A stretch of DNA of 64,000 nucleotides from Chrysoporthe austroafricana (taxonomy: Eukaryota > Ascomycota > Sordariomycetes > Diaporthales > Cryphonectriaceae), in assembly GCA_001051155.2 (NCBI GenBank), contig JYIP02000006.1:4402001-4466000 (forward strand), in the 5' to 3' direction. The notes under the pieces are model-generated. The model saw nothing but the letters and a program-made list of their open reading frames with translations. It was not told the origin of the DNA and did no database searches. This document shows, piece by piece, positions 11,273-22,673 of the stretch (its first letter is position 1; the number at the start of each line of letters is the position of its first letter). The position numbers and the translations under genes are program-made.

Positions 11273-12812
11273 CTAACGCCTCCTCTTCGCGTTCACATTT
11301 CGGCCGGCGCCCACCCTGATCCGCCCGTGTCCTCCCGTCCTCTCTCCGCTGACGAGGTTGGGCAGGTAGTCCTCGTCCATTAGATCACGCTGCCTTGCCC
11401 TGCGGTCCGCGGCCGCCTTGCGCGCGATGAGGAAGACCAGGAGACGGTCCTAGTCTAGGCGCGGGGTCACTAAGAATGGCGGCGGGACGTGTAACCGGAC
11501 GAACGGCAACCGTGACGGCACGTGCGGCTTGGGGATGCTGTAGACATTGCCGCGCTTGTTGTACTGGAAGTTCTTCTTGAGGTGCAGCCGCATGTTCCCT
11601 GACGAGTCGGTCGAGCAGCTGGTTCTGGTCAGCGTGGCCTGTCCGCACTTGGGACAGAACTGCCTGTCCATCTGCCTCGTCCAGTGGAAGCAGCCGTAGC
11701 ACCGCAGCACCCATGTCTTGAGCTGTTTGATGCGGGAGAGATTGGAGGGCGAGACGAGGCTGCGGTTGTGAGTTAGCACCCTATCAGCACAACAGTGACG
11801 GAATGTTAGGAGATGACCATCATTACGCAGTACATACTTCAGGTTTATCCGCAGGGCTACGTTCTGCATGGCAAAGTCGGAGGTGAGCAGGGCCGCCTGC
11901 AGCATCTCCTGTATGACCTCTGAGGGTGCTGCCACCTCAGCATCCTTGGCTTGGTGCTTCTTTAGGTTTGAGGGTGTGATCCACCCATCACTGTCATCGT
12001 CATCGTCATCAGAAGCTCCCTCAACTGGACCATCCGAGCCTTCTTTTCCTTGGTCTATCTGCTCTGGCCCCTGCTCCAGGCTTAAATCTTCGAGCTTTGA
12101 TTCCACCGCCTCGTCTGCCGTATCAACTCCCGGTAGAGCTTGGTCCTCTGCTAATTCGTCGGTATCTATCGCGGCGCCCTCGATAGGAGGTATCAGATCC
12201 GACGAATGATCTTCGCCCTGGAGCGTGGCCTCCGCTGTCTCATCCTTCTCTTCATCCTTGGCTTCATTCTCTGGTCGCCTGTCTTTAGCAGTGGCAGGAG
12301 GCTTGCCATTGAGACTCTTCTGCCCGGGATCCCTTCTGATTCTCCAGTCACCGCCATTGCGCTCGAGCTCGAGCTCGTAGCACAGTGCCAAGAGGTGGAT
12401 ATCCGGCTTGCTGAGGACCTCGAGATCGCCGGTACGTCTTGAGAAGTCGGTAATGAATTTGATGGAATCAGGTCGCGGGTTTCGGAGTTTGAGGAAAGGA
12501 AGCAGAGTTGTCTGGACTCTGGAACGTGTGGCCTCATCCTGTAGTTGGGGGCAAGGTCCACAATCAGAAACAGGATCAGTCAAAGGGGGAGGATGAGCAC
12601 GGCGAGTTCGTAGAACCTGCGCGTCAAGAGAGACTTGCCTTGATCTCAGCAAGGACAGAGGGTATAGTGTAGAGTTCTTCCGCTTGAGAAAGGAGTGTTG
12701 ACAGAGCTGGCTCGTTCTTGATCAGGGGACCTGTGTCGACGACGAGGCTGTAAATTCGTTTCCGCGCGGTTTCGGCTGCCGACGCAGATTCTGGATTGGC
12801 TTGCGAAGCCAT
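11273..12812 (-). CDS. nob1: Pre-18S rRNA D-site endonuclease Nob1, with an in-frame TAG before the conserved tail
   Basis: Nob1 cuts 20S pre-rRNA at site D in the cytoplasm to form the 18S 3' end. Exons: 12812..12639, 12538..11838 and 11759 leftward. Intron 1 uses a GC donor (AAG|GCAAGT) and CTACAG. Intron 2 has GTATGT, a perfect GCTAAC branch and CCGCAG, restoring RINLNLVSPS. The PIN domain begins YSLVVDTGPLIKNEP (Asp26). An acidic linker contains a D-run. The zinc ribbon is RCYGC..FCPKCG, followed by RGNVYSIPKP. The frame then meets TAG at 11450-11452, but continues in the same frame for 58 codons ending at 11273. That extension carries the family's conserved C-terminal signature (RDLMDEDYLPN, GERTGG, GAGRNVNAKRR). 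The usual Gly-rich GGWG..LILAEDQ segment between is not seen. This is either a small missed intron, a local sequence error or damage, or stop readthrough. The product is 394 residues to the TAG and about 453 with the tail. Confidence 0.88.
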
Positions 12813-14922
12813 AGGGTAGACTGGATTTGTACTCCGTAATGAACCAAGGAAAGAACTGGTCAGAGAATCTTAAAGCCTGTCCTATAGAGACAACGTTGCG
12901 GCGAAGGTTGAAGAGGCGGAGTTGGTACTTGGGTATGTAATGGTGTGTCCTGTAGGTGGGCAAAATCACCTACATCGAGAAGAAAAATGGTCTTATCGTT
13001 ATCGAGAAAGAGGTGGGGCTTGAGAACAAGCTAGCGGCATGGAATACAGAGAGGTACTGCATACTTGCAATTTAGCGGGATGTGTGCCTGGGAGGCACGG
13101 GAGGGCATGTCACTCATACCCCACATTGCGGTCAACCTGATTGGGGGCCTTGTTTTGGCAGGCGGTCACGGCGATGGCCTCCAGCCCTGCGAGGCCAGAG
13201 GACGGTCCACGGCATCAGCCCATCCCCCTGTATCTGTCCTTCTTTCCCGCTTCGAGATTTTTCGATCCAGATCATCCCGCCAAGGCGCTTGTTTGTTTCC
13301 AAAACACTCGGGGCGGTTCATGGATATCCTCAAATGAACGTTGGAATTCTCATGATCCATCATCCCTGATTTCAGTGAGTCACTAGGGACCGCCACGACA
13401 ACACACCCAACAGAGACCAGACACGCTCCCGTCTACTCGGATGGACAGAGTCTGGCTTCGTCACCCGCCTCGGGTCTAGATCTCCGCAGACTGTGTTTCC
13501 ACCGACCTGGTGTCTCTGAGTAGGGGGAGGAAACAAAACAGAAAAGAGGCCGCTCGACTTGTCTTCTTTATCAGGGAATTGGTGGGTCGCGTCCGCGCCG
13601 AGGAGTATGCTTCTCTTCTGTCAGAATAGCCGATATGGCCTTTGCGGAATTGGAGTTGTATTGTGGCATTTGTTCCCATCAAGGCTTTGCTCCTGTCACA
13701 AGTCTGTTGCGCGTGGTGATACCTAAACTACATCCATCTCACCACTTCGATTCTTGTCGACCTCTGCACCACCTCATATTCTCATACACAGGGTCATGGG
13801 CAGGATCGATATTTCAGGTACTATGTCGCACCGGAAATCCCGAGTTGACTTCCAAAGCGCCGCCGGTTGCAAAACGATCTGCAAGCCCGCCTCTGTTTTG
13901 GCGAGCGCCAGACCGTGTAGCCCAAGCTCCATAGCTTCTCATCTCGTGCGAGAGGTAGTGAGGGTCTGGGTCCTGTTCACCAATGAGAAGATCTGGGCTA
14001 GCGACCCCGAGAATAAGTGCTTGTCGAGCACGAGGTCACTTCCACGAGTACATCCACTGTCCATGCCGGATTGTTTGAAGGGGATGACTATATCAGAGAA
14101 CACTGCCAAAAGATTCCTTCAGCCCGTTTCCACAAGCACACTATTCAAAGTCGATCTACCCTACTGTCTTTTGCGGTGCTGCATCGTCAGTTGCATACCG
14201 TTGAAACCCTACTGTCGACGGCTCTCCAAATGTTCCTTCTTATGTTCTGTATCGTAAATGATATACTGAGATTCTCGGGGCATTTTCTTAGTACTCAAAT
14301 ATGGACTTTCATCTCTCCTTACCGACCCACTTCAGTCCAGTGGGGTGATACATGTCTTCGACTTCTTCCGCCAGACCAAGGCTTCTCTGCTAGTCGGCTT
14401 CTGTTGCGAGTCCGTTTGTTTCGAGATACAACATGTACCAGCTAATTAAGTTCCATACGCCAAGACGACGCCAAAATTACGCGCAGGAATGCCAGCATCA
14501 TCGCGATAAGACATGGTGGATCTCGCAACCGAGTCTCGCGCGGCGCTATATAATCAGCGTAGAAGTCTCTTCCTACCGTGATGGGTTGCACAGGGCTGAG
14601 CTCGTAAGGCATACAGGGACACCGTTACAAACTTTGTGGTCGACGACAAAGGTTCTAGCGGGTACACTTCGGAGCTGGCCAAATTCACACGAGGCAGGCC
14701 CAGGAGTGTGCCCATAACTTCAGGCATAATTGTGGTTCTGCACACCATCGATTATACACGGGTCCTCCGAGTATAAGAGAGGAGCCTTCAAATGTATTGC
14801 TAGTTCCAATCCCTCAGGGCCTCCAGAGCGTCGTCTCTGTATAGTCCTTACCATCCGTCGCAGTCTCTGGCGGGTACTCAGGCACGGTTCGGCATCAATA
14901 AGCTTACTGTTCGCATAAAACA
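12813..14922. other. Intergenic with possible decayed ankyrin-like fragment
   Basis: No intact gene was recognised in 2.1 kb. Around 14110-14215 (+) a frame reads TLLSFAVLHRQLHTVETLL, which resembles one ankyrin helix-turn-helix, and near 13635 (+) a short reading begins AELELYCGIC. Neither extends into a full protein. The right end should contain the promoter of the NRPS-like gene. Confidence 0.35.
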
Positions 14923-17900
14923 ATGCCTGGCTCAGTTCACTCAGATTTAGACAAGCTCCTTCAAGGGCTCAACTCCGCTCAGCCGTCGTCAGAGGAGGCG
15001 TGGGGAGCCCTCAAGCTCTTGTCTATCTCATTGCATCAGAACCGAGACTCATGGCCAACTCTCGACTTGATACGATTCCATTCGAGGCTCGTCCGCTTCC
15101 TACGCGGATTCAACCCTTCTGGCAACTCGAAGGAGCCTCTGTATTTGGTTCAGGAAACAGCACACCGCATCAAGCAGACATATTGGTCTCTGGCGGACTT
15201 TATATCGAACAAGTCCAGCGCTGCGCTCTTCACATCCGATACGAAAAAATACATCTCCCACAAGTATCTACGCAATTTGGTTGACCAGTTTGCCCTTCCA
15301 GTCATTAATCAAGGCACGAGGAAGCCAGTGGTGTCCATCGTCCTTCCGAACGGCCCGCTGCTAGCTGCCGTGTGTATCGCAGTGATGGGTCGCTATATGG
15401 CTGCACCCATCAATCCGTCGGCAGGCGCAGAGCAGTTCCAGGCAGATGTACTGCAAGCTGGGGCCAAGTGCATTCTCACGACCCGAGAAGACTACTCAAA
15501 ACTCGGGATGGAAGGAGGATGGATCCAAACCAACAGCATAGTGGTCCTGCTGATCGACCTAACGGAGGATATGAGGATTACAATTTCGACGCTCGCTGGT
15601 GACCCGGTATCTGATGAGGTGCCAGCGCCACCAAACAATGCTGACGATATCGCCTTGATCCTGTTTACTAGCGGCACATCAGGAAAGAAAAAGGTGGTCC
15701 CAATTACAACACATTCATTATTGCGGGTGTGGCATTTGTCACCGAAAGCTGGGGGTTGGGTCCTGAGGATGTTTGTTTGAATATGATGCCTCTCTACCAT
15801 GTGTAAGTTTTATCTCATGTTTATTTTGGCGACGACTGACATGTATTAGCGGCGGACTCATTCGAAATATACTCGCGCCAATATTTTCAGTTGGCTCGAC
15901 CATCTGTTGTCCAGCATTCGATCCAAATTCCTTCTGGGACGCCGTCGAAACAACCTTGCCGACCTGGTACTATGCGTCGCCGTCGATGCATTTATTGATC
16001 TTGGCCGAGTCTGCAAATAGAGCAGAAGCTTTGTACAAAAAGAGGATACGCCTAGTCTGCAATGCGGCTGGAGGCCTGCTGCCTTCTCTGGCCATCCAGC
16101 TTCGCGACACTTTTGATGCTGTGGTTCTGCCTAGCTATGGGATGACTGAATGTATGCCTATTTCCACACCGCCTGTCGGCTACAAGCTAGACCGCCCTGG
16201 AACATCAGGCATCAGTATCGGTCCTGAGCTGGTCATCGTCGACTATGATTTCAAAGCAGTGCCACCAAGTACAGTTGGACGCATTTGTGTCCGTGGAGAG
16301 CCGCTGTTTCCTGGATATCTGCAGCCAGATGGCTCTATCGATCGATCAGCATTCAATGAGCATGGTTGGTTTGACACAGGCGACATTGGGTATGTGGATG
16401 GCGACGGCTATTTATACATAATAGGCCGCAGCAAGGAGGTTATCAACCGTGGAGGCGAGCTCATCTCCCCATTGGAGGTGGAGAACGCCATTATTGCTGC
16501 TGCTCTGAAGCCGAATTCACCGATTCATAAACGTGTTACTCAGGCATTAGCTTTCGCGGTTCAGCACGATGTCCTTCAAGAAGTCGTCCGTGTGATTCTC
16601 GTCACGCGTTCAGGTGTCCCGCGACCAGATCTCCGCCTCCTTCATAGCTCTTTGAAAACCTCTCTCCAGCAAGTCAAGTGGCCGAACCTCATTGTCTACA
16701 TGGACGATATTCCAAAGAAGAACAACAAAGTTTTGAGAATCAATTTGGCAGACCGCCTCTCTTTGCCTCAGCTTACAGACGAAACCGCCTACATCGCACG
16801 ACACTGGGAAGCCGGTTGTCCTACGCCAGACACGGACCTCTCGGTACCTATCTTTTGCAAGCCTTGTGGGATCAATTTGAACACTATCTGGAAGGAAACT
16901 GCACGTTTTCTTCCCGAAGACAGCTCGTTCTGTATCCGCATGAGTACCAAAAGCAGGACGATCGAAGTCATCCTGGCTCCGTTAGATCCAGATCGCCCTC
17001 ATCTAGACGGAACACTTCCAGCATACGTTGAGTCGAAGTTGGAGACTATTCTTCCTGGCTACATGATGCCCACGAGAATCAGAGTCCTCCAGACTACTTT
17101 TCCAATTGATAGTAACGGCTAAGTGAATGACACAGCTCTGCGGCGATATCTTGCCGATGCTGAGGCGTCGTCATTCAGCGAAAATGGATCATCTGTGGAG
17201 AGCAGGGTCACCAAAGCTTTTTCTTCTGTGCTCAATCTCAATGCGGTCAATATTTCTACCGATAGGGACTTCTTTGAACTAGGTGGCGACTCTCTAAGAG
17301 CCGGCAGGTTGCTATCCATACTTAGGGCCGAGTTCAACTTGCACATTCACATCGAGGCAATATTTCAGCATGGCTCCGTACAAGACTTTACGACATATAT
17401 TAGGGGTAAAATCCCTAATGCTGATGCTACCAATACGAATACAGGGGAAAATTCTGTCACCGAAGGCTGCGAAGATACGTGTTCATCGACCCGGTGGTCT
17501 CTCATGGCCCTACATCTACTACCTATGTGCGTCTTCTATCCTGTGCGTCGTGCGTACCAGTGGACTGTTTTCATAGTCGTCTTAGCCCAAACCCAATCGT
17601 GAGTGACTACGAACTACGTGTCTGGGCGTTTGATTAATCTCAGTATCGCCATTCTCGTCGCTCGCCTTGTTACCAAAGCTGTTGTCCCTTGGATCGGCAT
17701 CGCCGCCAAGTGGCTCATCATGGGCCGATACAAGGAGGGTCTTTACCCTATGTGGGGGTGGTACCACACTCGATGGTGGATGGTCCAGAAGATTGTGGAC
17801 ATATGCGGCCTTGGTCTCTTTGCCCAAACCAACTACACTTCTTGTCTTTACCTCCGTCTCATGGGCGCCAAAATTGGCAACAATGTCTCCATACGCGGCG

Positions 17901-20574
17901 TCTCAACCGGCGAGTGGGATCTGATAGAGATTGAAGACAACGCTATCCTCGAGCGCTGCACGATACGACCTTTTGCTGGCGAGAGAAACACAACGATGTA
18001 CCTCGGTCGTATTCACATTGGTCGCAATGCTACTGTTGGCATGACCTCCATCGTGGCTCCCGGTACCTCAGTCCCCGAGAACACGTGCATCGGAGCCAAC
18101 TCGTCTAGCTACGAAATTGACGTCGCCGACGAAACCAACCGCCACCTGATGCTTTCTAGTATTCCCAGCACGCACTGGGTGCTGAATTGGCTGGTCACGC
18201 AGCCCTTGACGACCATGGGCTGGATGGTCTCACTCAGTAAGTCGTCTATGGGAGTTTTTCTCTCTTTAGGGATATACTTGGACAAGATTTCTTGGGCAAG
18301 AGAGGCTCTGTCGCCTAACTCTGTCGCCTAAATGTACACCGAACTTTTTAAAACATCTCTGAGAGACTGGTCCTATTTGTCCTTACCTTCCAATTGAGAA
18401 ATATGCTGATTTGATGGTCACAGTTCCCTGGGTATTGGGCTTGCTCGGATTGGTCATCACGGAGCCCATCGCTTACAAGACGCCAATGTATAGCATCTGT
18501 ACGTATCTGAGATCATCCACCATATTAAGATCCCCACTATGTTATATTTCTTAGGAAGAGCTCTTGAGCGAGCCTTCCTGCCAAGCTTTGACTATAGAAA
18601 TGTGAGCGCCACGGCGGTCGACACCAGTCAATGGACAATCAGTTCCGGGAGACTTCAGTCAAGAATGGCCTTCTTTGCAATAGTCTGTGACGGAACAGAC
18701 TTACATAGATACCATTTTTCTATCGCTATACCTAGCCCCGCTCCTGTTTCCCAACTACGAATATTTCTTTCTCTTCCCCCCCTTCAACTTCGAGGACTCT
18801 CCCCTAAGACAAAAACACAAAGTTATTGAAATCCTCCGACACAAGCTTCTGCACTCATATTTGTTTGATAATAATCAGAGTCTGACACTTATATCATCGA
18901 CTGTAGTGCAATGGTTCGCCGGTTCACGTCGTGTAGGCTTCCACTATCTGGCTTTGGTGCTACGGGCATCTTTGAGCCCATTCATCTTGTTCGGATATAC
19001 GTTGTTGCTGAAACTGGTTCTTGATGTCTTTTTTCGGCGTCCAGCAGCCCACAACCGCCAACGGAAGGAGTCATGTCGAGAAGTGGAGGATGTCATTCAT
19101 CAAAACCTTATTCTCCGCCAAGAGGCTGCACGAAATGACGGAGCTAATGGGTCAGCACTACGAAGGCACGTCGATTGCAATTCGCCTCCTTGGCGGACGT
19201 ATTGGCAAGCGCGTCTACTGGCCCGGCACTGGCCCGTCTATTGGTAATTATCACCTTTTGGACGTCGGCAACGATGTTATCTTCGGATCCCGAGCCCATC
19301 TAGTCACATCTGATGGCATCGGCTCTGACATTATCAAGGTCCGAGACCGCGCCATGATTGCTGATAGGGTTGTTCTCCTGCCTGGTGTTGATATCGGAGA
19401 GAGGACGACTATGGGTTCTGGCGCTTTGACGCAACGCAATAAGTCTTACGCTAACGGCGGCATTTACGTTGGCTCGAAGAACGGTAATGCTGTTTTCCTC
19501 AGCACTGGTTCCGTGGGGAAGGAAGTAGAGGATCTAGACAACCCGTCCTCTCACGACATAATGACTAAAGATATTGAAGCAAATGACCAAAATAATGGAA
19601 AGGCCTCCGGGGTTCAGAGTCAGGACGCAAGCAACGACGAGCTAAATCCAGAGGATGCCTCCCCGTTTGGTCGTGCTTTCTACCTGAAGCAGGCGCCGTT
19701 CCGGGTCTACGGTCTACCCACCATCATCATGTACTCAGCGGCCATTACCGTTTTCACCTCATTTTATTGGAATATTCCTTCCCTAGGCGCTATCCAGATT
19801 ATCGCCTTCATCTTCCGCACCACACACGATGATCTCGGTAACGGGACTTGGCACGATATACCGGTGCTCTACTTACTGTTCTTCATCATGATCAGCATTC
19901 TCACTACGGTACAGGCTGCCCTGGCTACGGCTATCACCATCGGCGCAAAATGGTGTTTACTCGGCCGCCGCCAGCCTGGGAACTATGACTGGGACAAGAG
20001 CCCGTACTGCCAGAAATGGCAGCTGTACCTTACCGTTGAGCTACGTCGATACTGCTTCCGCGGCCATGGCATTCTGGGCATGCTGACAGGTACTCACTGG
20101 TTAGTACTGTATTTCCGCGCCCTGGGCGCAGAGATTGGAGACAACTGCGCGCTATTTGCCAACGGCAGACCCAGCCTGATGTTCACCGAGCCAGATCTGA
20201 TCACTATTGGGGACCGCACGGTGATCGACGACGCCAGTGTGGTAGCCCACATCAATACGCGGGGCAAGTTCGATCTCAACCGCCTGTCGATCGGCCGGCG
20301 GTGTGTCATGCGTAGCGGCTCGAGACTGTTGTCTGGTGCTCAAATGAAGGACGATAGCGTCCTCCTCGAGCACACTCTCGTCATGGGCGGTGACATTGTG
20401 GAGAGAGGCTGGACGATGCAAGGATGGCCCGCAGACCGTTTCAGCGGACGCAGGGTGACTATTGGCAAACAGTCGCAGGTGGAAAGTAAAAAGAGTCTTG
20501 TGAATCCAAGCACGGCTACGAGCAGCCGCACAGATGTCTCGTGTGACGGTACAAGGAATATAATTGAGGGCTAG
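14923..20574 (+). pseudogene. Broken NRPS-like synthetase of the epsilon-poly-lysine synthetase (Pls) architecture
   Basis: Domains in order: an adenylation (A) domain (TSGTSGKKK, SYGMTE, WFDTGDIGYVDGDGYLYIIGR), a thiolation site (FFELGGDSLRA), membrane helices, hexapeptide (LbH) domain C1 (MGAKIGNNVSIRG), helices, C2 (LGGRIGKRVYWPG), helices, and C3 (LGAEIGDNCALF). That A-T-TM-C1-TM-C2-TM-C3 order is the layout of Streptomyces Pls and of the fungal homologue reported from Epichloe. Clean introns are 15803-15849 (GTAAGT), 17599-17643 (GTGAGT) and 18237-18423 (GTAAGT). Lesions: one nt is missing near 15722, because the frame shifts between HSLL and AGVAFVTES. TAA lies at 17120-17122 after PIDSNG, at the A10 lysine position, with the same frame continuing VNDTALRR. 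TAG lies at 18681-18683 in the second membrane block, and 18499-18640 cannot be read cleanly. One extra T sits in the T run at about 19030-19035. If true, the gene is dead; clustered sequencing errors are the alternative. The C-terminal frame 19021..20574 is intact. Confidence 0.75.
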
Positions 20575-22421
20575 CCACTGCTAAACAATAGAACCCATTA
20601 GCCATGGACCAGTTGTTGGGTTACGTAGCTGGACAAAGAGAGTACGGGGTCAAAAAGTTCTGTATAGACTTAACCTCGTTGCGCTACCATTTATTCATTA
20701 CAGTGTCGCTGCATGGCTCCCATCTGACATCTTTGTCGCTGACAGCCTGAACAGCTGCCTCAGAAGAGTGCTGTAGATCGTGGTGACAACTCTTCTTGAG
20801 AACAGCGCAGCAGTACGTGATCCCCATTGAACATCCACAGTCCAGTCAGAAGTTCTAGCCTACTCACCGATACCGTCACCCTAAAGCTGACTGGGACTAG
20901 GTAATTCTGGCTGATTGTAATTGGGAAGCGCGGGATATTCTTCCGACTCAGTGTATGCGGGCGGCCTAGGACCGGTAGCATTACATATCTTCGGCGAAGG
21001 TATGGGATCGGCGGCACCAGGACCACTCGCCGAGGGCACCTATTGCGGCGGCTGTCTTCTGCGCCGCTCCAGCTCTGCACTACGATGCTCTTCGGCTCGT
21101 TCGCGCCGCGCTGCCTCTCGTCCGGAACCGCACCAATCCCCGAGAGCCTCCTAGCACTTTTCGAACGGCTGGCATCTATCCTTGCCTGTCCGTGGCATCT
21201 ATTAGAATAAGCGAACTCGACGTGGTGCGAGGCAGATTATGTGCTTACATCCGGTCTCGCCACCTCCACGCATTCTGATGGCGGGCTTGAGGACATTCAT
21301 GGTAGCGTGGGTCAAATAGCCCTGCGTGGGTGTGTTATCCTGCCGAGATATGCCGGGCCATGTCATTATTGGCTGGGTCCGAGAAGGCGCAGGCGAGTCG
21401 TCGGTGGCGAGTATGGTCTTCTTTGCCATCCTGGCTGTATTAATCGGCCTCGACGTCGTATCTTGTTGGGAAGGGGACTGTTGTAACGCAGTCTCCAAAT
21501 AGTATGTGTAGGCAGCAACTTCGGTGCTTGATATTGATTTGTACTTGCGGTTTTTGTCGAAATCGTACCTTTGAACGACTGTTGAGACTGTGATGCTGAA
21601 ATCGCCTTGAACGGGGGCCCAAAGTCAATATCCGAGTCGGTCTCTAAGAGAACCTGGTGTGCGTTCGTGGCCTCCAAGCTCCTTCCACTAGACATCACAC
21701 TCACGCATAGCGATTTGGTCCATGAGTGGTTCTGGCCGCGGGTAAGAGCATTTTGACTCAAGAGTGCGGCTGCGGTCAGCTACATCCTTGAGATTTCATG
21801 CTCATGTGCACGTAGCAGATGAAGTCCGTGTCTCTTGAACAGAATACAACCATGCTGAGAGGATTTTGTGGAGGTCAAAACCTCTCGCCTTGTATCAATA
21901 GGATTCAACCAGAGCGGAAGAAGTTGGGTCTATACGCAATCAAAAAGTCTCTCAGGCCGTACGAGGCTTCGTAGGCCAACGGTCCTTTCGATAAAGTTGA
22001 CAATCTTTGTGGGCGTAGCATGTGCACCTAAAAGCAGGTGACACTTGGAGTGAGGAAACATGTCGGACACACTTTCGTGGCTACGACCATCTCTGATGAA
22101 GACAGAGACATGTACACGAATCCCACAACGACCAGATGCGAAAACCGCAACCTGATCTCCCGATATCGAATGAGATAGCGTCAATAATTGAAACACAAAG
22201 GGCTTAGATCGGCACCTAACCACTACAACCACCAAGGACTACTGTTACATGCTGAATCGAGGTACATCACGGTGAAAATGTAGGCTGCAGCTGTGCAGAG
22301 ACTATTTGAAATTTCTTCTGGGAAATAAAAGTCAAATTACCAAGATATTCAAAGGAAAGCTTGGCCACTCAGGCCTTCAGCTTCAGTGAAAGTCACTATT
22401 GACTAAGAGTCACCATCGCTA
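20575..22421. other. Gene-poor region with decayed minus-strand frames
   Basis: No intact gene is present. Minus-strand frames at 20881-21160 and 21366-21761 have protein-like composition but are broken by stops; the first is listed separately. No transposon ends were seen. Confidence 0.35.
20881..21159 (-). pseudogene. Possible relic of a charged, PPxY-type tail
   Basis: On the minus strand one frame reads a charged segment (REAARRERAEEHRSAELERR), then QPPQ, a TAG at 21040-21042, then a Pro-rich tail in the same frame (RPPAYTESEEYPALPNY). It ends at TAG 20881-20883. An upstream TAG at about 21149 closes the frame. Tails with a charged helix followed by PPAYTESEEYP are typical of cytosolic ends of small fungal membrane proteins. 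The stops are compatible with C-to-T changes (CAG to TAG). Only the reading is visible; the parent family is not identified. Confidence 0.3.
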
Positions 22422-22673
22422 TCAGTTGTCTGCCTTCAGTGATGACAAAGACAGCACCGAGGCCAGCCTCTTCAGAGCATTGGGCGGTGCTTTGTTGATG
22501 AAACAACCGGTGGCACACTTGCAATGGCGGCATTTCTTGTTCTCGCAGTCCAGCCAGCGCAAGGAAGTAACACCTCTGCACTTGCAGCAAGTCCAGCCGG
22601 GCCCCGATCCTTTGGACTTTCGCGTACTGACAGGCGCATCCGACGAGGACGATGGTGGTGGGAATGAGACCAT
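22422..22673 (-). CDS. Small Cys/Trp-rich putative zinc-binding protein
   Basis: This is a single open frame of 83 residues. The core reads GWTCCKC..LRWLDC..KKCRHCKC, a C-x2-C..C-x4-C-H-x-C arrangement with flanking Trp residues. It resembles the small fungal proteins that carry a RanBP2-like or rubredoxin-like zinc knuckle. A Ser-rich N-terminus and an Ala/Leu C-terminus flank it. No function is assigned. Upstream exons are possible, since the frame opens shortly before the Met. It lies in an otherwise gene-poor stretch, so expression is uncertain. Confidence 0.45.
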   Translation of the reverse strand: MVSFPPPSSSSDAPVSTRKSKGSGPGWTCCKCRGVTSLRWLDCENKKCRHCKCATGCFINKAPPNALKRLASVLSLSSLKADN

